Shown here: positions 46,842 through 56,909 of the stretch, piece by piece
How positions within the stretch are numbered: position 1 is the stretch's first letter
Layout of the letters: each line of letters opens with the position of its first letter
Assembly: GCF_018492665.1 (NCBI RefSeq)
Contig: NZ_JAFVME010000001.1
Location: 620,001 to 684,000, forward strand
DNA: 64,000 nucleotides
From: Pedobacter sp. B4-66
GTDB taxonomy: Bacteria > Bacteroidota > Bacteroidia > Sphingobacteriales > Sphingobacteriaceae
Direction of reading: 5' to 3'
Position numbers and translations under genes: made by a program
The notes under the pieces: model-generated
The model's input: only the letters and a program-made list of their open reading frames with translations
Told to the model about the DNA's origin: nothing
Database searches by the model: none

Positions 46842-48326
46842 TTAATTAAACTTAACTCTATTTTTTCGCCAATTACTTATTGCAGCAGTCTGATTTTGCG
46901 ACTGCATTACTTCCGGCTTTTTCAATGAAAGTGCGGCAATTAATGCTGCCATAAGCGCTTCATCTTCGTCCTCATGCTTCAAACTATCCGCGTTAAAATA
47001 TTTACTTACAAAGTGGGTATCAAATTTACCCTCTTTAAAAGCACCATGCTGCATTACAAATTTCCCAAAAGCAAGTGTAGTTTTTATACCTGTAATGTCA
47101 TATTCATCGATAGCTCTAATCATCCGTTCGATGGCCTCTTCCCTATCCTTACCATAAGTAATTAACTTAGCAATCATCGGATCATAGTAAATTGGAATTT
47201 CCATACCTTGCTTAAAACCGTCATCTACACGTACTCCATTGCCTTTTGGGGTACTATATGTTTGCAGTATCCCGATGTCGGGTAAAAAATTATTTTCCGG
47301 ATCTTCAGCATAAACCCTCAGTTCCAATGCATGTCCGTTAATTTTTAAGTCTTCTTGTTTATAGGAAAGCTTTTCCCCTCTGGCAATCTTAATCTGCTCT
47401 TTTACAAGATCTAACCCTGTTATCATTTCAGTTACAGGATGCTCTACCTGAAGCCTGGTATTCATTTCAAGGAAGAAGAAATCAAGATTCTCATCTAAAA
47501 TAAATTCAACCGTTCCAGCTCCTACATAATTTACAGATCTGGCCACGTCTACAGCGCAAGCGCCCATTTTTTCTCGTATTTCCTGAGTTAAAATACTGGA
47601 TGGCGCTTCTTCAATTACTTTCTGGTGTCGCCTTTGAATGGAACATTCACGCTCAAACAAATGAACAATATTACCATGAGTATCGCCAAGAACCTGAATT
47701 TCTATATGACGAGGAGACGAAACATACCGCTCAATAAATACAGATCCATCACCAAATGCAGAGGTTGCTTCACTTACTGCCAATTGCATTTGCTCCTCAA
47801 AGTCAGATGCCTGTTCTACTACTCTCATACCTTTACCACCACCACCGGCAGCAGCCTTAATTAAAATAGGGAAACCAACTTCAACCGCTCTTATCTTAGC
47901 TTCTTCAACATCGGTAATGGCTTCTTCGGTTCCAGGAACCATAGGAATATTATATTTCAAAGCAGCGGCTTTGGCGGACAACTTATTCCCCATAATTTCC
48001 ATAGCCTCAGGAGTTGGCCCAATCAGTGTTAATCCCGACTCTTTAACTAACCTCGCAAAGCTGGCATTCTCCGATAAGAACCCATAACCCGGATGTATTG
48101 CTTCTGCTCCGGTAACTTTACACGCATCAATAATTTTTTGCCCTACTAAATAAGATTGATTAGATGGTGCCGGGCCAATACAAATTGCCTCATCAGCATA
48201 AAGCACATGCAGTGCCTCTCTATCAGCTTCAGAATATACGGCAACTGTCTTTATCCCCATTTCACGAGCTGAACGCATAATGCGCAAAGCAATCTCACCC
48301 CTATTGGCTACAAGAATTTTATTCAT
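46842..48326 (-). CDS. accC: Biotin carboxylase subunit of acetyl-/acyl-CoA carboxylase
   Basis: Carboxylates biotin using ATP and bicarbonate, for malonyl- or methylmalonyl-CoA formation. It starts KILVANRGEIALRIMRSAREMG, has the ATP-grasp loop AAAGGGGKGMR near residue 160, ERECSIQRRHQK, and EMNTRLQVEHPVTEMITG. The 494-residue length exceeds AccC of Escherichia coli by about 45 residues at the C-terminus, so it may serve a propionyl-CoA-type carboxylase instead. No biotin carrier gene is adjacent. Confidence 0.88.
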   Translation of the reverse strand: MNKILVANRGEIALRIMRSAREMGIKTVAVYSEADREALHVLYADEAICIGPAPSNQSYLVGQKIIDACKVTGAEAIHPGYGFLSENASFARLVKESGLTLIGPTPEAMEIMGNKLSAKAAALKYNIPMVPGTEEAITDVEEAKIRAVEVGFPILIKAAAGGGGKGMRVVEQASDFEEQMQLAVSEATSAFGDGSVFIERYVSSPRHIEIQVLGDTHGNIVHLFERECSIQRRHQKVIEEAPSSILTQEIREKMGACAVDVARSVNYVGAGTVEFILDENLDFFFLEMNTRLQVEHPVTEMITGLDLVKEQIKIARGEKLSYKQEDLKINGHALELRVYAEDPENNFLPDIGILQTYSTPKGNGVRVDDGFKQGMEIPIYYDPMIAKLITYGKDREEAIERMIRAIDEYDITGIKTTLAFGKFVMQHGAFKEGKFDTHFVSKYFNADSLKHEDEDEALMAALIAALSLKKPEVMQSQNQTAAISNWRKNRVKFN

Positions 48327-48334
48327 TAGTAAAG

Positions 48335-49375
48335 TTATTTATGGGCTGTTGGATGCAAATGTATTATGTTTTCGATAGCCATGTCAATCATTTCCGAAGA
48401 AACATCTAAATGAGTAACCATTCTAATTGTATTCGGACCTGTGGTATTACAAGCAATACCTTTTTCAGCCAAATGATGAACAATATCATTAGCTCTAAAG
48501 CCTGCTGCAACATCAAATAAAACAATATTTGTTTGAACCGGCATTACAGAGGATACGTAATTGACCTGACCTAAAGCCTCTGCCAATGCAGCTGCGTGCA
48601 GATGGTCTGTTGCTAATCGAGACACATGATGATCCAATGCATAAATCCCTGCTGCTGCTAAAAAGCCTGCCTGTCTCATTCCGCCCCCAAATGCCTTACG
48701 TATTTTCCTGGCTTTATTAATCGTTTCTTTTGAACCAAGTAATACTGAGCCTACCGGTGCCCCAAGCCCTTTTGATAAACAAACAGATATTCCATCAAAG
48801 TATTTACCATAATCTTTTGCATGATCACCTGTAGCAACCAAAGCATTAAATATTCTGGCCCCATCCAGGTGAAGCTTTAATCCTTTAATGTTACATAAAG
48901 TATGAATTGGTTCTATCTGATCCAATGTATAAGCAATTCCTCCACCTTTATTTACCGTATTTTCTAAAACTACCAAAGTTGAATTCGGATAATGAATATT
49001 GTCTTCATTAATTTCAGGCTCTATCAGCTCAGGTGTCAATATCCCCCTTTCGCCATATAAAAGTCGTACTGAAGCCATAGAGTGATAAGCAATACCACCG
49101 CCCTCATAGCGATAAACATGAGATGTCTGATCGCAAATCACCTCGTCCATTGGCTGTGTAAAGCACTTAATCGCGATCTGATTGGTCATTGTACCAGAAG
49201 GACAAAACAGACCGGCCTCCATATTAAACATAACTGCTAGCTTATTTTCCAGCTCATTTACCGTTTCATCTTCACCAAAAACATCGTCTCCTACTTTTGC
49301 ATTCATCATTGCAAATTTCATTTCTGCTGTAGGCTTTGTTACTGTATCACTTCTAAAATCGACTTTTATTGCCAT
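48335..49375 (-). CDS. ltaE: Low-specificity L-threonine aldolase
   Basis: Cleaves threonine (and allo-threonine) to glycine and acetaldehyde with PLP. The 347-residue protein begins MAIKVDFRSDTVTKPTAEM, has PSGTMTNQIAIK, HLDGARIFNA, and the PLP-binding Lys in SVCLSKGLGAPVGSV. I use the ATG at 49375; the longer frame begins with a TTG at 49396 and adds residues not found in the family. The accC gene lies 8 nt downstream. Confidence 0.92.
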   Translation of the reverse strand: MAIKVDFRSDTVTKPTAEMKFAMMNAKVGDDVFGEDETVNELENKLAVMFNMEAGLFCPSGTMTNQIAIKCFTQPMDEVICDQTSHVYRYEGGGIAYHSMASVRLLYGERGILTPELIEPEINEDNIHYPNSTLVVLENTVNKGGGIAYTLDQIEPIHTLCNIKGLKLHLDGARIFNALVATGDHAKDYGKYFDGISVCLSKGLGAPVGSVLLGSKETINKARKIRKAFGGGMRQAGFLAAAGIYALDHHVSRLATDHLHAAALAEALGQVNYVSSVMPVQTNIVLFDVAAGFRANDIVHHLAEKGIACNTTGPNTIRMVTHLDVSSEMIDMAIENIIHLHPTAHK

Positions 49376-49579
49376 ATTAATTTTTACTGAATACAAAATT
49401 TACATTTAGTTCTTAATGGAATTAAGAATGATAATATTACAAAATACTATATAAAAGAGTGCTTTTAGTTAAAAAAAGAATTATCTCCATCTTTAAATGT
49501 TTAAATCGTATGTTTTTCATCAAAAAACCAGTATAATAGCGATTGCAATCTTGGTTGATAAAAGGAGAAAATTTTATAA

Positions 49580-49610
49580 TTTGGATTTTAAAATAACAAG
49601 TGTATTTTAG
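49580..49610 (+). promoter_or_regulatory. Promoter of the first BadF-family kinase
   Basis: TTTG at 49580-49583, a 19-bp spacer, and TATTTTAG at 49603-49610 (one mismatch to TAnnTTTG). The predicted start near 49617 leaves a leader of about 180 nt before the kinase. Confidence 0.55.
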
Positions 49611-49612
49611 CC

Positions 49613-49633
49613 TTAGTGTTTATTTAACAATAT
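49613..49633. promoter_or_regulatory. 21-bp imperfect palindrome, candidate operator (site B)
   Basis: TTAGTGTT, five bases, AACAATAT. It lies directly after the -7 element and covers the predicted transcription start, where a bound protein would repress. Same left half and geometry as sites A (2036) and C (51742). Confidence 0.45.
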
Positions 49634-49731
49634 GGTAATCTAAAAATCACGAGCAAAATTAGAAAAAACACTGTTTTTAAGCATTTAAAGGCAGGAAATT
49701 AAAAACTAACCGAAACTAGAAAATTAAATTT

Positions 49732-49794
49732 ATGAAAAAAAACCATACAAAAGTTGTAGGATTATTTACTTTTATCCCGAAAAAATCAAATTAA
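49732..49794 (+). CDS. 20-codon leader ORF directly upstream of the BadF-family kinase
   Basis: ATG at 49732 to TAA at 49792-49794 encodes a 20-residue basic peptide (MKKNHTKVVG at its start, ending KKSN) with a short hydrophobic core. Its stop codon is one nucleotide before the ATG of the kinase (TAA-g-ATG), so ribosomes leaving it could restart on the kinase. It may be a leader peptide for control of expression or simply a coupling device. Too short for family recognition. Confidence 0.45.
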   Translation: MKKNHTKVVGLFTFIPKKSN

Positions 49795-49795
49795 G

Positions 49796-50653
49796 ATGAT
49801 AGTTATTGCAGATGGTGGTTCAACTAAAACCAATTGGTGTTTAATTAATGAGGCTGGTAGAAAAATTCATTTTAATACAGAGGGCTATAACCCGTACTTT
49901 TCGAGCACAGAGTACATAGTTGAGTCATTAAGAAAAACACTACCTGATCACTTGGAAACTGACAAGTTGAAAGAGGTAAATTATTATGGAGCGGGCTGTT
50001 CAACAGACGCCAAACGTAAAATTGTTGCTGATGCAATGAAACAGGTATTCGCAAATGCCGAGATCAACATTGGTCACGATTTATTAGCTTCATGCAGAGC
50101 TTTATTAGGTGATGAACCTGGTTTCGCTGCAATTTTAGGAACAGGAACAAACTCTTGTTTATATGATGGGAAAGACATCACTTTAAACATCGATTCACTA
50201 GGATATTTCTTAGGTGATGAAGGAAGTGGTTGTTTCATCGGAAAAAGAATTCTTTCAGATTACATGAAAGGTTATATGCCAAAAGGACTTAGAGAAAGTT
50301 TCTATGACAACTTTGCATTAACCAACGAAGATATTTTTGATCATATCTATAACAAACCATTGCCTAACCGCTTCTGCGCTGGCTTTAGTAAGTTTTTATA
50401 TGATTTCAAAGACAATTATGAGGACTATACTTTCTCAACTGTTGAATATGCATTTACTGCATTCTTTGAAAACCTTGTAATTCACTATCCTAACTATAAA
50501 GAACACACATTAAACTGTGTAGGTTCTGTAGGTTATAGCTTTAGAGATATATTAAGTATTGTTGCAGATAGATATGAAATGGGTGTTGGTAAAATTATCC
50601 GCTCACCTATAGATGATCTTGTTGATTACCATTTACAGGTAGCTAACAAATAA
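49796..50653 (+). CDS. BadF/BadG-family ATPase, N-acetylglucosamine/glucosamine-kinase-like
   Basis: A 285-residue sugar kinase of the actin-like fold. The phosphate-1 motif IADGGSTKTNW (D6) is intact. Further features are the candidate catalytic Asp in IGHDLLASC, phosphate-2 loop AAILGTGTNSCLYDG, and GYFLGDEGSGCFIGK. The family includes N-acetylglucosamine kinases; the exact sugar cannot be read. A second family member lies in the pfkA-gapA operon 3 kb downstream. It has a long leader with a 20-codon ORF and a candidate operator. Confidence 0.85.
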   Translation: MIVIADGGSTKTNWCLINEAGRKIHFNTEGYNPYFSSTEYIVESLRKTLPDHLETDKLKEVNYYGAGCSTDAKRKIVADAMKQVFANAEINIGHDLLASCRALLGDEPGFAAILGTGTNSCLYDGKDITLNIDSLGYFLGDEGSGCFIGKRILSDYMKGYMPKGLRESFYDNFALTNEDIFDHIYNKPLPNRFCAGFSKFLYDFKDNYEDYTFSTVEYAFTAFFENLVIHYPNYKEHTLNCVGSVGYSFRDILSIVADRYEMGVGKIIRSPIDDLVDYHLQVANK

Positions 50654-50663
50654 CAATCATAAA

Positions 50664-50715
50664 TAAGCACATAAAAAAAGCTCCTAAATATTTAGGAGCT
50701 TTTTTTATGTGCTTA
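50664..50715. terminator. 52-bp perfect palindrome, bidirectional terminator
   Basis: Bases 50664-50689 are the exact reverse complement of 50690-50715. The core CTCCTAAATATTTAGGAG is flanked by A7/T7 runs, so it terminates both the kinase gene and the convergent NUDIX regulator gene. Confidence 0.92.
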
Positions 50716-50719
50716 GAGT

Positions 50720-51409
50720 TTAAAAGGAGATTTCCTTTTCAAACAATTTAGCATATTTTCTCTTATCGAACTTATACAATGTGGCAGCTCTGAAAGATAC
50801 GCCCTGTTGTTTTTCCTGAAGATCTCTCAATACTCCAAAACTCAACATCTTCTTTCTAAAGTTTCTTTTATCCAGCTTCTTGTTTAAGATAATTTCATAC
50901 ACATTTTGCAACTGCGTTAGTGTAAACTTCTCTGGTAAAAGTTCAAATGCTATCGGCTGATGTTTAATACGACGTTTGATCTTTTCAAGACCTTTATCAA
51001 AAATCTGCTGATGGTCAAATGCCAGCCTTGGCAAATCCTTTACATTAATCCAATGTGCCTGTTTAGCATAGGTGCTAATCGGTTTTACTGCTTTATCACC
51101 ACCTAAACGCAACAATGCATAATAGGCTATACTCACTACCCTTCCTTGTGGATGTCGGTTAACATCACCAAAGGTGTAGTATTGTTCCATATAAATATTA
51201 CTTAGTCCGGTGAGTTCGTTTAAAATTCTGGAGGCCGATTGATCTAAACTCTCAACTTCTCCAACAATATTACCCGGCAAGGCCCACCAGTCTTTAAATG
51301 GCTCTTCATTTCTTTCGATCAGAAGAATCTTCAACTCTCCCTCATCGAATCCGAATACAACACAGTCGATGGAAAAAGTGGAATCAAACTTTGGTAAGAT
51401 TTCTTTCAA
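50720..51409 (-). CDS. NUDIX-domain transcriptional regulator, NrtR-like
   Basis: A 229-residue protein with an N-terminal NUDIX fold (about 10-140) and a C-terminal winged-helix region (about 150-229: LPEKFTLTQLQNVYEIILNKKLDKRNFRKKM). The NUDIX box has lost catalysis: the REUxEExGU part reads RILNELTGL, with two key Glu replaced. This is the pattern of NrtR-type regulators, which sense a nucleotide or sugar and bind palindromic operators. It lies between two sugar kinase/glycolysis transcripts that carry a shared palindrome. The only start is TTG at 51409. Confidence 0.85.
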   Translation of the reverse strand: MKEILPKFDSTFSIDCVVFGFDEGELKILLIERNEEPFKDWWALPGNIVGEVESLDQSASRILNELTGLSNIYMEQYYTFGDVNRHPQGRVVSIAYYALLRLGGDKAVKPISTYAKQAHWINVKDLPRLAFDHQQIFDKGLEKIKRRIKHQPIAFELLPEKFTLTQLQNVYEIILNKKLDKRNFRKKMLSFGVLRDLQEKQQGVSFRAATLYKFDKRKYAKLFEKEISF

Positions 51410-51741
51410 AATATTAAATATTAATTACGCTAATTATTCGTTATACAATACCTCTAAATACAATTAAAGGCGGTTTCATTTTTTTCATAAAGATAGATAA
51501 GAATCCCAATTTAGCAACATATGTACATTTAGCCTCTAATTTATTTTCAAACACACCATTTTTACAATAAAACGTTTAAGTAAAACAATAAATATGCATC
51601 TATTTTACTTTTTTTCCATTCCTTTGAAAGCGGGTACAAACTGCATGCTTATAGTTCTGTTTCAATATATTAAATTTTTAAATATTAAAGCAAATAAATA
51701 TACTTGTCCCCAAATTACACAGAAAAATAAAAAATAATTAC
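51410..51741. other. Intergenic region between the NUDIX regulator and pfkA
   Basis: About 330 bp of very AT-rich DNA with no ORF, hairpin or RNA gene that I can support. The divergent promoters of the regulator and of pfkA must lie here. The pfkA-proximal end carries operator site C and the -7 element. Confidence 0.5.
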
Positions 51742-51762
51742 TTAGTGTAAAAAATACACCCT
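51742..51762. promoter_or_regulatory. 21-bp imperfect palindrome, candidate operator (site C) at the pfkA promoter
   Basis: TTAGTGTA, five A residues, TACACCCT. The inner half-sites GTGTA/TACAC are perfect. It ends where the likely pfkA -7 element TATATTCG (51762-51769, one mismatch) begins, a position for repression. Confidence 0.5.
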
Positions 51763-51780
51763 ATATTCGTATAATAAATC

Positions 51781-52767
51781 ATGAGACCAAATATCAAAAA
51801 TATCGCTGTATTGACATCTGGAGGAGATGCTCCGGGAATGAACGCTTGTATTAGAGCTGTAGTAAGAACCGGAATATACAATGGTATAAATATGTTTGGA
51901 GTTTTGCAGGGATACCAGGGGTTAATAAATAACAATATTAATCCGATGGATGCAAGATCCGTAAGTAACATTATCCACCTCGGAGGAACGATATTAAAAA
52001 CAGCACGTTGTCTGGAATTCAAAACTGAAGAAGGACTTGACATAGCTTTTGCAAATTTAAAGGCAAGAGACATAGATGGATTAATTGTAATCGGAGGAGA
52101 TGGAACCTTTACGGGAGCTCAACGGTTTGCAAAAAAACATGGCGTAAAAGTTATAGGTATTCCTGGAACTATCGATAACGACTTATCCGGATCAGATTTC
52201 ACTTTAGGATATGATACCGCGATAAACACAGTTATTGAAGCCATTGACAAGATCAGAGATACAGCCGACTCACACGACAGGTTGTTCTTTATCGAAGTAA
52301 TGGGTAGAGATTCAGGATGTATCGCTTTAAGAAGTGCTATTGCCAGTGGAGCAGAAGCTGTTTTGTTGCCAGAAAGAGAAACCAGTGTTGATGAATTGGT
52401 AGCGCAACTGGAATCAGGTGCATCTACTAAAAAATCTTCGAGCATAGTTATTGTTTCTGAAGGACATAAAGATGGTGGAGCATATGACATCGCCAAAAAA
52501 GTTAAGGAAAGGTTTAACCACTATGATACAAAAGTAACTATCTTAGGCCACCTTCAACGTGGAGGCAGTCCGAGTAGTTTTGACAGGATACTAGGAAGCA
52601 GGTTAGGCTTTGCTGCAGTAAATGAAATCCTGAAAGGAAGTACCATGCAAATGGTTGGTTTACGTGGTAACGAGATACATACAACCTCAATTGAAGATGC
52701 GCTTACAAAGCACAGCTTTAAATTGGAAAGTGATTTATTGGAAATGACTAAAGTCTTATCAATATAA
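51781..52767 (+). CDS. pfkA: ATP-dependent 6-phosphofructokinase
   Basis: Phosphorylates fructose-6-phosphate, the committed step of glycolysis. The 328-residue protein has the group I bacterial motifs: LTSGGDAPGMNACIRA near residue 11, IGGDGTFTGA, and GIPGTIDNDLSGSDFTLGYDTA with the catalytic Asp in TIDND. MGRDSG and LGHLQRGGSPSSFDR follow. Length matches PfkA (about 320). It is first in an operon with a BadF-family gene (4 nt gap) and gapA, under a promoter overlapped by the 21-bp palindrome. Confidence 0.95.
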   Translation: MRPNIKNIAVLTSGGDAPGMNACIRAVVRTGIYNGINMFGVLQGYQGLINNNINPMDARSVSNIIHLGGTILKTARCLEFKTEEGLDIAFANLKARDIDGLIVIGGDGTFTGAQRFAKKHGVKVIGIPGTIDNDLSGSDFTLGYDTAINTVIEAIDKIRDTADSHDRLFFIEVMGRDSGCIALRSAIASGAEAVLLPERETSVDELVAQLESGASTKKSSSIVIVSEGHKDGGAYDIAKKVKERFNHYDTKVTILGHLQRGGSPSSFDRILGSRLGFAAVNEILKGSTMQMVGLRGNEIHTTSIEDALTKHSFKLESDLLEMTKVLSI

Positions 52768-52771
52768 TAAA

Positions 52772-54617
<1,846 letters not shown>

Positions 54618-54649
54618 AACCCGTTCATACAGGTTTATATTTGGTTAGA

Positions 54650-54680
54650 AAAGGGATGTGCGTGGATGCGACATCCCTTT
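54650..54680 (+). terminator. Terminator of the pfkA-gapA operon
   Basis: Arms 54650-54659 and 54671-54680 form a perfect 10-bp stem with an 11-nt loop, starting 32 nt after the gapA stop and followed by a T-rich stretch. Confidence 0.75.
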
Positions 54681-54937
54681 CTTTGTTTCTATCAAATTTG
54701 TTATGCATCCCCTGATTAGAATTAAGCACTTAGTTAAATCCAGACCATGTACATTGTTTTAATCCGGTTAATCCCTAAGAACCTATTTGATCAATTTATT
54801 ACTTGATTACTGATCTTACCGTTTTTGCATTCAACCGTTTACAACCTTGGTATCTTTAAGATGTGGTAATTCTCTTATTACTGTCCAATATTATTCCCTA
54901 ACATCATCATCAATTTTAACAGAAACGCACTATTTCA
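54681..54937. other. Intergenic stretch with no supported feature
   Basis: About 260 bp between the gapA terminator and the next gene. I see no open frame with coding character, no hairpin and no promoter match good enough to report. It marks the boundary between the glycolysis locus and the accessory segment. Confidence 0.5.
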
Positions 54938-55324
54938 TTAGCTTTCTTTAAATTGGGAGTTATATGCTTTTACGTGATGAGGAAACTCTTCTTCAAAGAA
55001 TGGATAAGCCACGCCTTCCAATGTAATTTCAAATTCATCGCCATCCACTCCGCTTATTTGATTTCCTAAGCCTTTAATTTCAACCCCATGTTCGTTTCTA
55101 ACTACTAGGTTTTTAATTGTTCGAGTTGATATTAATTTGTCTTCCGGATAGTAATATGCCAATTCGTTTTCAAGACAGTATTTTCTAAAAAAGTCATACC
55201 CTGAAACAATATTAATAAAATGAATTTGTCCAAATATAACGCCCATTGGTACGTCTGCTTTTTCAAGTTCAGTAGTTCCTATTATTTTGTCATCAAGGAA
55301 TATGTCATACCATTTTGTTATCAT
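54938..55324 (-). CDS. Hypothetical 128-residue acidic protein
   Basis: A soluble acidic protein beginning MITKWYDIFLDDKIIGTTELEKADVPMGV, here noted as MITKWYDIFLDD, with predicted alternating strands and a later LEGVAYPFFEEEFPHH. No signal, membrane helix or known catalytic motif. The fold type and size recall small immunity-like or cytoplasmic orphan proteins, but this is only an impression. A membrane protein gene lies 15 nt upstream on the same strand. Confidence 0.6.
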   Translation of the reverse strand: MITKWYDIFLDDKIIGTTELEKADVPMGVIFGQIHFINIVSGYDFFRKYCLENELAYYYPEDKLISTRTIKNLVVRNEHGVEIKGLGNQISGVDGDEFEITLEGVAYPFFEEEFPHHVKAYNSQFKES

Positions 55325-55339
55325 TAGCTGCGTGTTAAC

Positions 55340-55609
55340 TCAATAATTTCGATTTCTTAATGCAGTGACAATGATGAAGGTAAATAACAATACAACATGT
55401 GCTGACGTTGCGACCAAAAGCATTAATCCTAAACCTAAACTACCTCCACCTGCATCTAAATATGTAAGGGCATAACCCCACCCAATAATGTTATAAATAG
55501 CTATCATAACAATATTCGTAATAATTATTTGCTTCAAGAACCTCTTATACTTTGACCCCCAGCTAATTAAAAGAATTGCAAGAAGAAGCATTGTAATTAG
55601 CACTATCAT
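55340..55609 (-). CDS. Hypothetical three-helix membrane protein
   Basis: An 89-residue protein starting at the ATG at 55609, with helices at about 2-17, 24-42 and 55-80. The longer frame starts with GTG at 55618. The glycine-rich DAGGGSLGLGLMLL segment opens the third helix. It is 15 nt before the 128-residue gene, so the pair is probably cotranscribed. Family not recognised. Confidence 0.6.
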   Translation of the reverse strand: MIVLITMLLLAILLISWGSKYKRFLKQIIITNIVMIAIYNIIGWGYALTYLDAGGGSLGLGLMLLVATSAHVVLLFTFIIVTALRNRNY

Positions 55610-55618
55610 TATTCCCAC

Positions 55619-55889
55619 TTGAGTTTGAGAGACTAATATCCATATTTTTTAATAAAACTTTTATTTAAGAGGTAGGTTTATCTTTTGGACATTACCCCTT
55701 TTAAGGTAAAAGTATCCTTTGATAATTGTTAGCTTCATCCTTTAAACAGACAGGAACGATTGTTCATGTTCTACCCACTCTTTTGGTGGTAGAATAAATT
55801 TGCAATCAAATAGAGTATTCCAATAGCGCTTGAATTACTCGCAAAATAAATGATTAAAGATGACAGCACGCACAACAACCCTAAACAAA
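55619..55889. other. Intergenic stretch upstream of the DUF2975/HTH operon
   Basis: AT-rich, no supported ORF. A perfect TAAATTTG -7 element is seen at 55795-55802 but without a TTTG at the -33 distance, so I do not call a promoter. The twin palindromes follow immediately. Confidence 0.4.
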
Positions 55890-55926
55890 CAATAAATATT
55901 TATTGCTTATCAATAAATATTTATTA
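55890..55926. promoter_or_regulatory. Two 16-bp palindromes in 21-bp tandem, candidate HTH operator
   Basis: CAATAAATATTTATTG (55890-55905) is a perfect palindrome. The same sequence with one end base changed (ending TTA) repeats at 55911-55926. The 21-bp phase, two helical turns, puts both on one face of the DNA. It lies 27 nt before the DUF2975 start, so the HTH protein encoded in that operon is the obvious ligand. Confidence 0.65.
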
Positions 55927-55952
55927 TTATTGCATGTAAATATAAGCGCATT

Positions 55953-56570
55953 ATGAAAACACTTGGGAACAAATCTTTATCAACAGTTATTGCAATAACT
56001 CTTAATGTAGTTTGGTGGATCGAATGGGCGGTTGCAGCCGGTTTCCTAATATTATTGGCAGTTGCCGGACATATTAGAGGTGGGTATGTTTTGCAACTTC
56101 CAGTCACCTTCTCTGAAACCACGATAAGTACAGTTCGCTCTATAAGCAGTAATTTCCCTGGTGGTCATATAAATGCTACTGATGGCATCTTATCCTTACA
56201 AATTCAGGCTAATAGTCCAAACATAATACTGCTATTGTTTGGGTATGGGCTTATTTTTGCTTCTATCAATATCATTACTTATCAATTAAAGATTATTTTC
56301 TCAAACTTCAAGAAGAACTTGCCATTTAATGAATTAAACATCAATAGAATTAGGAATATAGCCATAGTATTAATTGCCTATTCCGTAGTTCAATGGTTAT
56401 ATGTAGTTCTAGTGAATGTAATTTTAAGTTCCAATTTGAAATGGGGGCATATGGATCTCACCTATAATTTTAGTGTAAGCTATGCTCTAATGGGGCTCAT
56501 GCTGATCATTGTTGCAGAGATATTTAAAATAGGGCTTTCTCTTGAAGAGGAAAAGCAATTAACTATATAA
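55953..56570 (+). CDS. DUF2975 membrane protein
   Basis: A 205-residue protein with four helices (about 13-38, 88-110, 128-152 and 168-190). The architecture, with an extracytoplasmic loop after helix 1 and a basic NFKKNLPFNELNINRIRNIA stretch (noted as FKKNLPFNELN), is that of DUF2975 proteins, which almost always precede a small HTH regulator. It is followed by such a gene after 2 nt. The pair may act as a membrane sensor and regulator; no signal is known. Confidence 0.83.
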   Translation: MKTLGNKSLSTVIAITLNVVWWIEWAVAAGFLILLAVAGHIRGGYVLQLPVTFSETTISTVRSISSNFPGGHINATDGILSLQIQANSPNIILLLFGYGLIFASINIITYQLKIIFSNFKKNLPFNELNINRIRNIAIVLIAYSVVQWLYVVLVNVILSSNLKWGHMDLTYNFSVSYALMGLMLIIVAEIFKIGLSLEEEKQLTI

Positions 56571-56572
56571 TC

Positions 56573-56794
56573 ATGGGGATTGTAATTAACCTAGATGTAA
56601 TGATGGCAAAAAGAAAGATGTCATTAAATGCATTATCTGAGCAAGTAGGCATAACTTTATCCAATTTATCAATATTAAAACAGGGAAAGGCTAAAGCTAT
56701 ACGTCTAAGTACACTTGAAGTTATCTGTAAAGCCTTAGAATGTCAACCAGGTGATATAATTGTATATGAACCGGATGAGGACAATTTAGTATAA
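56573..56794 (+). CDS. Small HTH regulator (XRE/YozG-like)
   Basis: A 73-residue protein that is essentially one helix-turn-helix domain: MAKRKMSLNALSEQVGITLSNLSILKQGKAKAIRLSTL, in parts SLNALSEQVGIT (helices 1-2) and LSILKQGKAKAIR (recognition helix). It ends with the family's CQPGDIIVYEPDE. It is 2 nt after the DUF2975 gene. The palindromes in front of the operon suggest autoregulation. Confidence 0.88.
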   Translation: MGIVINLDVMMAKRKMSLNALSEQVGITLSNLSILKQGKAKAIRLSTLEVICKALECQPGDIIVYEPDEDNLV

Positions 56795-56909
56795 ATACTT
56801 TGGTTAACCTTTTCTATCTCTACATAACTAAAGAAGGTGACATCCCGTTCTTTGTTTCTATCCAGCCTTACAATCTATGTATTTCTTTTATTAATGAGGG
56901 AGCAACAAC

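Noticed and set aside
55890..55926. CRISPR-like or satellite repeat
   Set aside because: Only two copies with a 5-bp spacer; the pattern and position fit an operator pair.
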